Positions 35,044 through 42,943 of a stretch of 64,000 nt of DNA are shown one piece after another. Position 1 is the first letter of the stretch. Each line of letters starts with the position of its first letter. A program made the position numbers and the translations under genes. Source of the DNA: Fusicatenibacter saccharivorans (GTDB taxonomy: Bacteria > Bacillota > Clostridia > Lachnospirales > Lachnospiraceae); the NCBI RefSeq assembly GCF_015557635.1, contig NZ_JADNOP010000003.1:62001-126000 (forward strand), given 5' to 3'. The notes under the pieces were generated by a model. The model was not told where the DNA came from. It saw nothing but the letters and a program-made list of their open reading frames with translations, and did no database searches.

Positions 35044-35565
35044 ATGAACAACGAAGTATTAAATGCAATCAAAACAAGAAGAAGCATCCGCAAATACAAA
35101 GCGGAGCAGATTACCGATGAGCAGCTCGATGCAATTCTGGAGGCCGGAACGTATGCGGCAACCGGCATGGGAAAACAGTCGCCGGTGATTGTTGTGGTAC
35201 AGAAACCGGAGCTGATTGCAAAACTTTCGAAAATGAATGCGGCTGTTATGGGTACAACATCCGATCCGTTCTACGGCGCTCCAACCGTTCTGATCGTGCT
35301 TGCTGACCCGGAGCGCGGAACTTATGTGGAGGACGGCTCTCTTGTCATGGGAAATCTGATGCTGGCAGCACATGCCGTTGGTGTGGATTCCTGCTGGATC
35401 CATCGTGCAAAAGAAGAGTTCGCGAGCCCGGAGGGAAAAGCCCTCTTAAAAGAGTGGGGACTTTCCGAAAATTATGTTGGCATCGGACACTGCATCCTCG
35501 GCTATCGCGACTGTGAGTACCCGGAGGCAAAAGAAAGAAAAGCAGATTATATTGTAAGAGTATAA
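35044..35565 (+). CDS. Nitroreductase-family FMN oxidoreductase
   Basis: 173 residues of the FMN-binding nitroreductase fold: AIKTRRSIRKYKAEQITDE (FMN phosphate-binding Arg residues) near the start, then GMGKQSPVIVVV, a substrate/flavin loop GAPTVLIVLAD, and GHCILGYRD near the end. Such enzymes reduce nitro compounds, quinones or flavins with NAD(P)H; the natural substrate is seldom known. ACAGGAGGATTTTTACC precedes the ATG, a strong ribosome site. It is short for the family but complete for the single-domain class. A hairpin at 35582-35620 follows. Confidence 0.9.
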   Translation: MNNEVLNAIKTRRSIRKYKAEQITDEQLDAILEAGTYAATGMGKQSPVIVVVQKPELIAKLSKMNAAVMGTTSDPFYGAPTVLIVLADPERGTYVEDGSLVMGNLMLAAHAVGVDSCWIHRAKEEFASPEGKALLKEWGLSENYVGIGHCILGYRDCEYPEAKERKADYIVRV

Positions 35566-35581
35566 TCATCTGCGAAAACGG

Positions 35582-35630
35582 CTCCGGGAGCGGCTGTGCG
35601 TTGAAAACACCCGCCCGGAGTCCATATTTT
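35582..35630 (+). terminator. Terminator-like hairpin after the nitroreductase gene
   Basis: CTCCGGG (35582-35588) pairs with CCCGGAG (35614-35620), followed closely by TATTTTT. Confidence 0.55.
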
Positions 35631-35700
35631 TAACCGAATCAAGCAAGTAGCGAAGCGGATTGCGAATATCCGCTTTGCTAGAGACAACAGAGGAACAGCC

Positions 35701-36372
35701 ATGTATCGAATTATGATTGTAGAAGATGATGAAGTCATCGCCCGCGCCGTGCAGCAGAGCCTGGTTTCCTGGGGCATGGATGCGTTCTGCGTACAGGATT
35801 TTTCCGGCGTTCTCGCCGAATTTGCCGTGAAAAATTCGCAATTAGTGCTGATGGACATCCATCTTCCCTTTTTTAACGGATTTCACTGGTGCCAGGAGAT
35901 TCGAAAAGTCTCTAAAGTGCCGGTAATTTTTCTTTCTTCTGCATCGGACAACATGAACATCATTATGGCCGTTAATATGGGCGGCGATGACTTTATCGCG
36001 AAGCCGTTTGATTTAAGTGTCCTGACCGCCAAAGTCCAGGCGATGCTCCGCCGCACCTACGAATTTGCCGGAGAAACGAATTTCCTCGAGCACCGCGGTG
36101 CCATGCTCGATACGGGAAGTGGTGTGCTGAATTACCGGGGAAAGCGGATTGAGCTGACAAAAAATGAGTGGCGCATTCTGCAGTCCCTTCTCGAAAATAA
36201 AGGAAAAGCCGTCAGCCGAGATATGCTGATGATGCATCTGTGGGAGTCGGACAGCTTTATAGATGACAACACGCTGACCGTCAACGTCACGCGCCTGCGG
36301 AAAAAACTGGAGGAGGCAGGACTTACAGACTTTATCCAGACGAAAAAGGGTGTCGGCTACCTGATCGCATGA
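35701..36372 (+). CDS. bceR: BceR-like OmpR-family response regulator
   Basis: 223 residues: a receiver domain (acidic pair at EDDE, phospho-Asp in LVLMDIHLPFFNG, Lys in FIAKPF) and a winged-helix DNA-binding domain (ELTKNEWRILQSLL...TKKGVGYLIA). It pairs with the kinase that follows after 24 bases and with an ABC transporter downstream, the layout of Bce-type peptide-antibiotic resistance modules (bacitracin, lantibiotics). Its expected target is upstream of the transporter, where a TTACA-N4-TGTAA box is found. AGAGGA precedes the ATG. Confidence 0.88.
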   Translation: MYRIMIVEDDEVIARAVQQSLVSWGMDAFCVQDFSGVLAEFAVKNSQLVLMDIHLPFFNGFHWCQEIRKVSKVPVIFLSSASDNMNIIMAVNMGGDDFIAKPFDLSVLTAKVQAMLRRTYEFAGETNFLEHRGAMLDTGSGVLNYRGKRIELTKNEWRILQSLLENKGKAVSRDMLMMHLWESDSFIDDNTLTVNVTRLRKKLEEAGLTDFIQTKKGVGYLIA

Positions 36373-36396
36373 CGGAAGCAGAACAGGAGAAAAAGG

Positions 36397-37416
36397 ATGG
36401 AACAACAGAAAGAGGGAATCCGGCAGGAGTTTATGCTTCTTAACTGGTATTTGAAAGAGCATCTTGCATCGGCCGTGCGGATTGCCGCTTTTATAGGAGT
36501 ATTTTCACTCCTCTGTTTTCTGCGCAATGTGCCGCAGGATGTCACCGTTTATATGATCGTGCTGATGGCTGCTGTCGGAGCCGCAGGTTTTTGCTTTCAT
36601 TATGGGAAGTACCGGAAACATCATCTGGTCTTAGCACTCCTTGCCGCCGAACCGCAGGGCAAAACAGAAGCGCTTCCGGAGGCGGACGGGCTTCTGGCGC
36701 GGGATTACCAGCAGATCATCGCATCCTACGAGCGGCAGTTTCAGGAAGAACAGATTAAGATGGAGCAGAAATACCGCGATATGATGGAGTATTACACGAT
36801 GTGGACCCATCAGATCAAAACGCCGATTGCGGCGATGCGGCTGCTTCTGCAGGAGGAGGATACGCCGCTTTCGCGTGAAATGCAGAGCGAACTTTTCCAG
36901 ACGGAGCAGTATGTGCAGATGGCGCTGCAGTACCTGCGCATGGAAAAAATGACATCGGATCTTGTCTTTGCAAGGTACGATTTGGATGCGTTGATCCGCC
37001 AGGCTGTGCGGAAATATGCCCCGCTTTTTATCCGCCGGAAGATTATCCTTTCCTACGAGCCGGTGCACTGCGAGGTGCTGACGGATGAAAAATGGCTCGT
37101 CTTTGTGCTGGAGCAGATTCTGTCAAATGCGCTGAAATACACGAAAAGTGGCAGCATTCACATCTATCTGTCACCGGATGCACCAAAAACGCTGGTGATT
37201 GAGGACACCGGCATCGGCATTGCGCCGGAGGATCTGCCGCGGATTTTCGAAAAAGGCTACACGGGCTGCAACGGCCGCGCAGACAAGCGGTCAACGGGCA
37301 TCGGACTGTATCTGTGCCGCCAGATCATGGAGAAACTTTCGCATACCATCCGCATCGAGTCGGAGATGGGAGTGGGAACGAAGGTGTATCTTGGGCTGGA
37401 TACCGTATCCCTGTAG
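36397..37416 (+). CDS. bceS: BceS-like intramembrane-sensing histidine kinase
   Basis: 339 residues. Two membrane helices lie near the N-terminus (about 25-45 and 47-67) with almost no extracellular loop, the hallmark of intramembrane-sensing kinases that read flux through the partner transporter rather than the drug itself. The phospho-His is in TMWTHQIKTPIAAMRLLL. ATP-binding motifs are ILSNALKYT (N box), IEDTGIGIAPED (G1), GYTG and STGIGLYLCR (G2). The PXXP-like break after His is usual for this class. The gene sits between the regulator and the transporter genes. Confidence 0.9.
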   Translation: MEQQKEGIRQEFMLLNWYLKEHLASAVRIAAFIGVFSLLCFLRNVPQDVTVYMIVLMAAVGAAGFCFHYGKYRKHHLVLALLAAEPQGKTEALPEADGLLARDYQQIIASYERQFQEEQIKMEQKYRDMMEYYTMWTHQIKTPIAAMRLLLQEEDTPLSREMQSELFQTEQYVQMALQYLRMEKMTSDLVFARYDLDALIRQAVRKYAPLFIRRKIILSYEPVHCEVLTDEKWLVFVLEQILSNALKYTKSGSIHIYLSPDAPKTLVIEDTGIGIAPEDLPRIFEKGYTGCNGRADKRSTGIGLYLCRQIMEKLSHTIRIESEMGVGTKVYLGLDTVSL

Positions 37417-37441
37417 TACATAGAGAGCTTCGCCGGGAATC

Positions 37442-37455
37442 TTACAGAAATGTAA
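37442..37455 (+). promoter_or_regulatory. BceR-type binding site upstream of the transporter
   Basis: TTACA-GAAA-TGTAA matches exactly the TnACA-N4-TGTAA pattern bound by BceR-family regulators. A further TGTAA half-site lies 20 bases on (37471). A TATAAT -10 box follows at 37509-37514 without a good -35, as expected for an activator-dependent promoter. Confidence 0.72.
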
Positions 37456-37562
37456 GGTTGCCGGTCTTTTTGTAAGATGATCCTAAGGCAGAAGAGGGCG
37501 CGGACGGGTATAATAAGCCTTGTCAATTAAGAAAACAGTTCAGACAGAAAGGAAAATGTGAC

Positions 37563-38329
37563 ATGGCAATTCTGGAAGTAGAACATCTGAAAAAAACATA
37601 TACCACGCGCCTTGGCAGCAACCGGGTGGAAGCGTTGAAAGACGTTAATTTTACAGTGGAACGGGGCGAATTTGTTGCAATCATGGGCGAATCGGGAAGC
37701 GGAAAAACGACGCTTCTGAACCTGCTCGCGGCACTCGACAAGCCAACCGGCGGACAGGTGCGGTTAAATGGAAAAATCTCGGCGAATTAAAAGAGAAGGA
37801 GATTGCCGGATTCCGCCGCGAAAACTTAGGTTTCGTGTTCCAGGACTTCAACCTGCTCGATACCTTTTCCCTGCGTGACAATATTTATCTGCCGCTCGTG
37901 CTGGAAGGAAAAAAATACGAGGAGATGAGTCTTCGGGCAGAGCCGATTGCGAAAAAACTCGGCATCACCCAGATCCTCAATAAATACCCATATGAGGTGT
38001 CCGGCGGACAGAAGCAGCGTGCAGCCGTTGCGCGTGCGCTGATTACCAATCCAGAGCTGGTTCTTGCGGATGAGCCTTCCGGCGCGCTCGATTCCCATGC
38101 AGCGGATGGCCTCATGAAACTGTTCGGGGAGATCAACGAGGAGGGCCAGACGATTGTTATGGTAACGCACAGTGTGAAGGCGGCCTGCTCGGCGAAGCGT
38201 GTGCTGTTCATCAAGGACGGCGAGGTCTTCCACCAGCTGTATCGCGGTTCTTTAGGGCGCGATGAGATGTATCAGAAGATCTCCGATACGCTGACAATTC
38301 TTGCGACGGGTGGTGAACGGGATGAATAA
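37563..38329 (+). pseudogene. bceA: Frameshifted BceA-type ABC transporter ATPase
   Basis: Two frames together give a full ABC ATPase of about 255 codons. The first (37563-37790) holds Walker A (GESGSGKTT). The second, in the next frame, holds the Q loop (VFQDFNLLDTF), signature (VSGGQKQRAAVA), Walker B (LVLADEPSGALD) and switch His (VTHS). The shift is at an A5 run (37772-37776): one more A would restore NGKNLGELKEKE. Everything else is in good condition, including the 8-base overlap with the permease gene. This may be a recent mutation, a phase-variable tract, or a sequencing/assembly error; I cannot tell which. If real, the transporter lacks its motor and the sensing module should be blind. 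Confidence 0.85.
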
Positions 38330-40322
38330 TCTGCTGTATGCCAGACTGGCAAAAACAAATTTGAGCAAAAACCGTCAGAATATTCTTCCGTATCTGCTGT
38401 CATGCATCGGCACGGTGGTGATGTTTTTTATCATGGATACACTGGCGCAGGGAAGTGGCTTTGATTCCATGATCGGAAAAGATACGATCCTGACAGTGAT
38501 GGGGATGGGAACCTATATCATTGGCCTGTTCGCGGTGATTTTTCTGATCTACAGCAACAGTTTTCTGGCAAAAAGAAGAAAAAAAGAGTTCGGTCTGTTC
38601 CAGATTCTCGGCATGGAGAAAAAGCATCTGGCGAAGATCCTCTTTTTTGAGAGTCTGTATCTGTGGGCGGCATCGCTTGGAATCGGTATTCTGCTCGGTG
38701 TGTTGCTGTACCGCCTGCTGTTTCTGGTGCTGATGAAGCTGACCGGACTGAACGGAACAATTGGTTTTGCGTTCAGTGCAAAAGCCGTGGGAAGTACGAT
38801 GCTGCTGTTCGGCCTGACTTTTGTGATCAATTTTCTCTTAAGCCTTCGCCAGATCCACGTCTCACAGCCGGTCGAACTGCTGCACGGCGGCGCGCAGGGT
38901 GAGCGGGAACCGAAAACGAAGCTTTTGACGGCGGTTCTTGGATTCATGCTTCTTGGTGTTGGCTATTATCTGGCTCTGACCAGCCAATCCTCGATGGACG
39001 CACTTGATAAGTTTTTTAATGCAATCGCCTTGGTTATGGTGGGAACGTACTGCCTGTTTTCTGCTGGAAGTATTGCATTTTTGAAAATTCTGAAGAAAAA
39101 CAAGAATTACTATTACCAGACACGCCATTTTACAAGCATTTCGGGCATGCTGTACCGCATGAAGCAAAATGCGGTCGGTCTTGCGAATATCTGTATTCTG
39201 TCAACGGGTGTGCTTCTGGTTATCTCCATCAGCACATGTTTGTGGACGGGGATTGAGGAGGTTACCTATACGCGGTTTCCACATCAGATTTCGATCGAAG
39301 CAAATACTGGCGTGAGCGGCATTATGAAGACGGTGGAGCCGGTCAGTCAGAAGATGATAGAGGAAGTGAAAACTGGGATTGATCAGCATCTGGAAGAAAA
39401 GCAGCTCAGAAAAAAGTATGAAAGTGATCAGAGATACTATGTGATGCTTGCTGATGTAGATAGAAACAAAGTAGAAAAAACACAGTCAGATGATGCTGCG
39501 GCGAGTACACTGATAAAGATTATGGAAGAGTCGGAGTACAATCAGGTAACCGGCGAACAGGTAGAGCTGGAACCAGGGCAGGCTCTGGTTTTTCAGGCAA
39601 AACAGAAAAATTATGGATATGACACGATTGAACTGGGAAATCAGACGTATGAAGTAAAAAAATGGAATACCGATAAGAAATCGTACATTCTGGATGAGAA
39701 GACGCAAGTGTATGAGACAATGACGGTGGTGACGCGGAACCATGAAGCAAAGGAAGCGTATGCAGCTGTGCAGGGAAAGGAGCCAGAAGGATACAGTTGG
39801 GAATATGCTCTGGATCTTATCGGGGATGCCGGCGAACAGATCACAGTTGGAGATGAGATTGAGACGATACTGACGGAGTCATCTTTTAACGGATGGGTGG
39901 AAGTGCGCGAAAAAGAGCGCAATACGGTTTACAGTCTGTATGGTTCACTTCTGTTTTTAGGTGTTTTCGTCGGTACGCTGTTTTTGATGGGTGCCGTTAT
40001 GATTATCTATTACAAGCAGGTTTCAGAAGGCTTCGATGACCGAAAACGATTCCAGATTATGCAGAAGGTCGGCATGAGCCGCAAAGAAATCCGTCAGACG
40101 ATTCAGTCACAGGTGGTAACGGTCTTTTTCCTGCCGCTCGCGGTGGCAGTGGTGCATACAATGGTAGCGTTTCCATTGACCAGGCGTATCATGGCAATGC
40201 TGAATTTCCCGGACAGCAATCTGTTCCTGGCTGCAACAGCGATTACGATTGCGGCGTTTGCCGTGGTTTACCTGATTGTCTATGTGCTGACGGCGCGGGC
40301 GTATTACAAAATTGTGGAATAA
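38322..40322 (+). CDS. bceB: BceB-type ABC transporter permease
   Basis: 667 residues with ten predicted membrane helices and a large extracellular domain (about residues 315-545) between helices 7 and 8, the typical BceB topology for peptide-antibiotic sensing and removal. FtsX-like blocks frame it (FLAKRRKKEFGLFQILGMEKK near the start and DDRKRFQIMQKVGMSRKEI near the end). The start ATG at 38322 overlaps the ATPase gene, so translation is coupled. The external domain (GIEEVTYTRFPHQISIEANT onward) is the part that varies with drug specificity. A terminator follows. Confidence 0.9.
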   Translation: MNNLLYARLAKTNLSKNRQNILPYLLSCIGTVVMFFIMDTLAQGSGFDSMIGKDTILTVMGMGTYIIGLFAVIFLIYSNSFLAKRRKKEFGLFQILGMEKKHLAKILFFESLYLWAASLGIGILLGVLLYRLLFLVLMKLTGLNGTIGFAFSAKAVGSTMLLFGLTFVINFLLSLRQIHVSQPVELLHGGAQGEREPKTKLLTAVLGFMLLGVGYYLALTSQSSMDALDKFFNAIALVMVGTYCLFSAGSIAFLKILKKNKNYYYQTRHFTSISGMLYRMKQNAVGLANICILSTGVLLVISISTCLWTGIEEVTYTRFPHQISIEANTGVSGIMKTVEPVSQKMIEEVKTGIDQHLEEKQLRKKYESDQRYYVMLADVDRNKVEKTQSDDAAASTLIKIMEESEYNQVTGEQVELEPGQALVFQAKQKNYGYDTIELGNQTYEVKKWNTDKKSYILDEKTQVYETMTVVTRNHEAKEAYAAVQGKEPEGYSWEYALDLIGDAGEQITVGDEIETILTESSFNGWVEVREKERNTVYSLYGSLLFLGVFVGTLFLMGAVMIIYYKQVSEGFDDRKRFQIMQKVGMSRKEIRQTIQSQVVTVFFLPLAVAVVHTMVAFPLTRRIMAMLNFPDSNLFLAATAITIAAFAVVYLIVYVLTARAYYKIVE

Positions 40323-40386
40323 GAAGATGTACTTTTTTTAATACATCGAAGCGTCTTTGAAAAAAACTTAACAAAAAAATAATAAG

Positions 40387-40434
40387 AAAAAGACATCCGG
40401 CGCAGACGGAAAATCTGTGGAGGATGTCTTTTTT
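40387..40434. terminator. Bidirectional terminator between bceB and the FKBP gene
   Basis: AAAAAGACATCC (40387-40398) pairs with GGATGTCTTTTTT (40422-40434). Confidence 0.85.
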
Positions 40435-40440
40435 GTTGTT

Positions 40441-40980
40441 CTATTTATAAATGCCGTTGACGGTAACTTTGAAAAGAGCTTCCTTTCCGTTGAGTTCGTC
40501 TTTTCCATAGTCTTCCGGGAAAGTGACGGTTACATCTACGCTGTCGCCCGGGTGATGGCCGATGAGCTGTTCTTCAAAGTCATCGATGTAAGTGTGGGAG
40601 CCGATCACAAGATCAGCGCCGTTTCCTTTTGTGTTTCCACCTTCAAATTCCACGCCGTCAATGGAGCCGACATAGTCGATATTGACGGTATCACCGTCCT
40701 CAATGGTGAGGGAAGTGTCGGTCTGCAAAGAGGCAGAAGCCGAAGTGGAGGCTGATGAGGCGGATGCGGCCGATGAGGCTGTGGAGGTATCCTCCGAGGC
40801 ACTTTTGACAGAGAGTCGTTTGGAATCGAGTACGCTGGCAATAATAAGGCCGACGATCACAACGATAATCAGAGCCGGTCCGGCCCAGCTCCAGATCTTT
40901 TTGTAATGCGCTACTTTCGCTTCGTGCTCCCGCTCTTTGGCACGCCGTTCCTTGGCAGCTTTTCTGTTTTCTTTGTTCAT
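40441..40980 (-). CDS. Membrane-anchored FKBP-type peptidyl-prolyl isomerase
   Basis: 179 residues. A highly charged cytoplasmic start (KENRKAAKERRAKEREHEA) is followed by one membrane helix (about 32-50), a Ser/Ala-rich spacer (60-82) and a compact FKBP domain outside the cell (VNIDYVGSIDGVEFEGG, then DDFEEQLIGHHPGDSVDVTV and FPEDYGKDELNGKEALFKV). It should help extracytoplasmic proteins fold. The domain is short, so some active-site aromatics may be missing; activity is not certain. The ATG at 40980 follows AAAGGAGAT. It is divergent from the repeat array and the VWA gene. Confidence 0.85.
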   Translation of the reverse strand: MNKENRKAAKERRAKEREHEAKVAHYKKIWSWAGPALIIVVIVGLIIASVLDSKRLSVKSASEDTSTASSAASASSASTSASASLQTDTSLTIEDGDTVNIDYVGSIDGVEFEGGNTKGNGADLVIGSHTYIDDFEEQLIGHHPGDSVDVTVTFPEDYGKDELNGKEALFKVTVNGIYK

Positions 40981-41113
40981 AAAAAGGATCTCCTTTGCAC
41001 TTTTACGACTGCAATCGTATTTTATAATATCAAGTATATCATAAAAATATGGTAAAAGTGTGAAAAAAATAACACGATCCAACATTGTCAATGCTCAAAA
41101 ATGACGATATAAT

Positions 41114-41354
41114 GAGTGCAAGTGAGCCAACTGAAAATTTATTTTCAGTTGGCGAACGACGAATGTCGCTTACGCGATAGCGTAAGATTGAGTGCAAGTG
41201 AGTCAAACGAAAATTTATTTTCAGTTGGCGAACGACGAATGTCGCTTACGCGATAGCGTAAGATTGAGTGCAAGTGAGTCAAACGAAAATTTATTTTCAG
41301 TTGGCGAACGACGAATGTCGCTTACGCGGCAGCGTAAGATTGAGTGCAAGTGAG
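41114..41354. repeat. 76-bp tandem repeats (three full units and a 13-base tail)
   Basis: Units start at 41114, 41190 and 41266, with a partial fourth (GAGTGCAAGTGAG) at 41342. Each holds two hairpins: one around TGAAAATTTATTTTCA, perfect in unit 1 (CCAACTGAAAA/TTTTCAGTTGG) and weakened in units 2 and 3, and one with CTTACGC/GCGTAAG arms. In unit 3 the loop of the second hairpin changes while the stem stays. The array fills the gap between the divergent FKBP and VWA genes and ends 29 bases before the VWA start. Confidence 0.92.
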
Positions 41355-41383
41355 AAAACGCGGCGAGTAAGGGAGTGAATAAA

Positions 41384-42856
41384 ATGGATGACTGGAGTAG
41401 TTTCAGAACGACGACATCCGAACAGCAGCGCCTCCGGGCTGCACTTTCCGGCTTTTGTGAATCGCAGGATCTTCCGGAAGAACAGCGAGCCGCATATACC
41501 GCATACCTGCGGAAACGCATCCGTTCCGCTGTCGAAATGCTGATTCGTGAGGATGATTTTTCAAAGCTGGAAAATATTCTGCAGACCGGATGGCTGTCCG
41601 ATGCAGACCGAAAACGTTTTCTCAGCCTTGCCGCCGACCAGCAGAAATGGCAGGCCTTCCGCATTCTCCTGAACCGGAGCTCACAGGATCCGATGCAGGA
41701 GAATACGGAAAGCAGAAAAACAGAAGCTGCGTTTCAAAAAGAAAAGCCCACAAAAGAAAAAGAAGCGCTGGCGCTCCGGCTTTTCGAAGAAGCCCGCAAA
41801 AACCTCTGCTGGCTGTACCCGGAACTTGGTGAAGCGATTCTTTTCTTTCAGCATCAGCCATCCGGCAGGACAAAAGCCATCACATCCGACGGTCATACGA
41901 TATATTTTAACTCCGATTTTGTACTCCGCATGTGTGCCGAAAATTCATCGTTCCTCAAGGAAGGCTATCAGCACCTGCTGCTGGAATGCATCCGCCGGTT
42001 TGGAAAAGAAACACCGGAGCCGGAAAAAGAAGAACAGTCCCCGGTTTCATGGCTGATGCCGGAAAAAGAAAAACAGTCTCCGGTTTCATGGCTGGTGCCG
42101 GGAAAAGGGACGGAACTTATCGAGTCTTTTCAACCAGTCTGGAAACGTGCTGCCCGCAAGTTGGCGGAAAACTACGGCACCGGCGGCCTGCGGCGAGGCC
42201 AGAACCGTGGTGGAAAAAAAGAAACCCTGTCCGAGATCGAAAAAAGAGCGTACAATTACCGCAGCTTTTTAAAACAATTCACCGTCACCCGTGAGGAGAT
42301 GGAACTGGACCTCGACAGTTTTGACCCAGTCGCCTACCATTACGGCCTGGAGCACTACGGCAGTCTCCCTTTCATCGAGCCGCCGGAGACGCGAGAGGGA
42401 AACCGTCTCGAAGAGCTGGTTATCGCGATCGACACATCCGGTTCGTGCAAAAAAGAAATCGTAGCAAAATTTCTCGGTGAGACGCGCAGCATTCTTGAAG
42501 AAAAAGAAAACTTCTTTTCCCGATGGAACGTCTGCCTGATCCAGTGCGACAGCTTCGTACAGGATGTCACGATGATCCATTCACCGAAAGAATGGGAAGC
42601 TTACCGTGAAACAATTACCATCAAGGGCCGGGGCGGAACCGATTTCCGTCCTGTCTTTCAGAAAGTGGAAGAGTTGCGGAAACAGCATGTATTCCGAAAC
42701 TTAAAAGCGTTGATCTATTTTACCGACGGAGACGGAATTTATCCCGAACAAAAGCCAGATTACGAGACGGCATTTGTCTTTGTCAGACAGACCGAAAAAA
42801 TGAATCTTGTCCCAAAATGGGCAAAAAAACTGCTGACAGAAGAATGTACTCTTTGA
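41384..42856 (+). CDS. VWA-like domain protein with degenerate DUF2201 metallopeptidase domain
   Basis: 490 residues. An N-terminal helical part (1-130) is followed by a DUF2201-like region (about 135-300) in which the family's HExxH-type zinc site is replaced: ITSDGHTIYFNSDF then LKEGYQHLLLECIRRF. The C-terminal VWA domain (345-490) keeps a complete MIDAS: Asp350, Ser352 and Ser354 (DTSGS), Thr419 (GGTDF) and Asp448 (TDGDG). A 33-base tandem duplication gives QSPVSWLMP and QSPVSWLVP at 218-239. VWA proteins of this class pair with MoxR-like ATPases, and one follows 87 bases later. The joint role is unknown, perhaps metal insertion or complex assembly. The ATG at 41384 follows AAGGGAG. Confidence 0.82.
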   Translation: MDDWSSFRTTTSEQQRLRAALSGFCESQDLPEEQRAAYTAYLRKRIRSAVEMLIREDDFSKLENILQTGWLSDADRKRFLSLAADQQKWQAFRILLNRSSQDPMQENTESRKTEAAFQKEKPTKEKEALALRLFEEARKNLCWLYPELGEAILFFQHQPSGRTKAITSDGHTIYFNSDFVLRMCAENSSFLKEGYQHLLLECIRRFGKETPEPEKEEQSPVSWLMPEKEKQSPVSWLVPGKGTELIESFQPVWKRAARKLAENYGTGGLRRGQNRGGKKETLSEIEKRAYNYRSFLKQFTVTREEMELDLDSFDPVAYHYGLEHYGSLPFIEPPETREGNRLEELVIAIDTSGSCKKEIVAKFLGETRSILEEKENFFSRWNVCLIQCDSFVQDVTMIHSPKEWEAYRETITIKGRGGTDFRPVFQKVEELRKQHVFRNLKALIYFTDGDGIYPEQKPDYETAFVFVRQTEKMNLVPKWAKKLLTEECTL

Positions 42857-42943
42857 ACACAACTGACAAAAAAGCATCTCGCAAAATCAAACACAGAAAG
42901 ATTTCGAGAGTACATAAAGAGTGCACAAGATAAGAGAGAACAT

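Noticed and set aside
41114-41354. CRISPR-like array
   Set aside because: The 76-bp units are contiguous with no unique spacers, and no cas genes are near.
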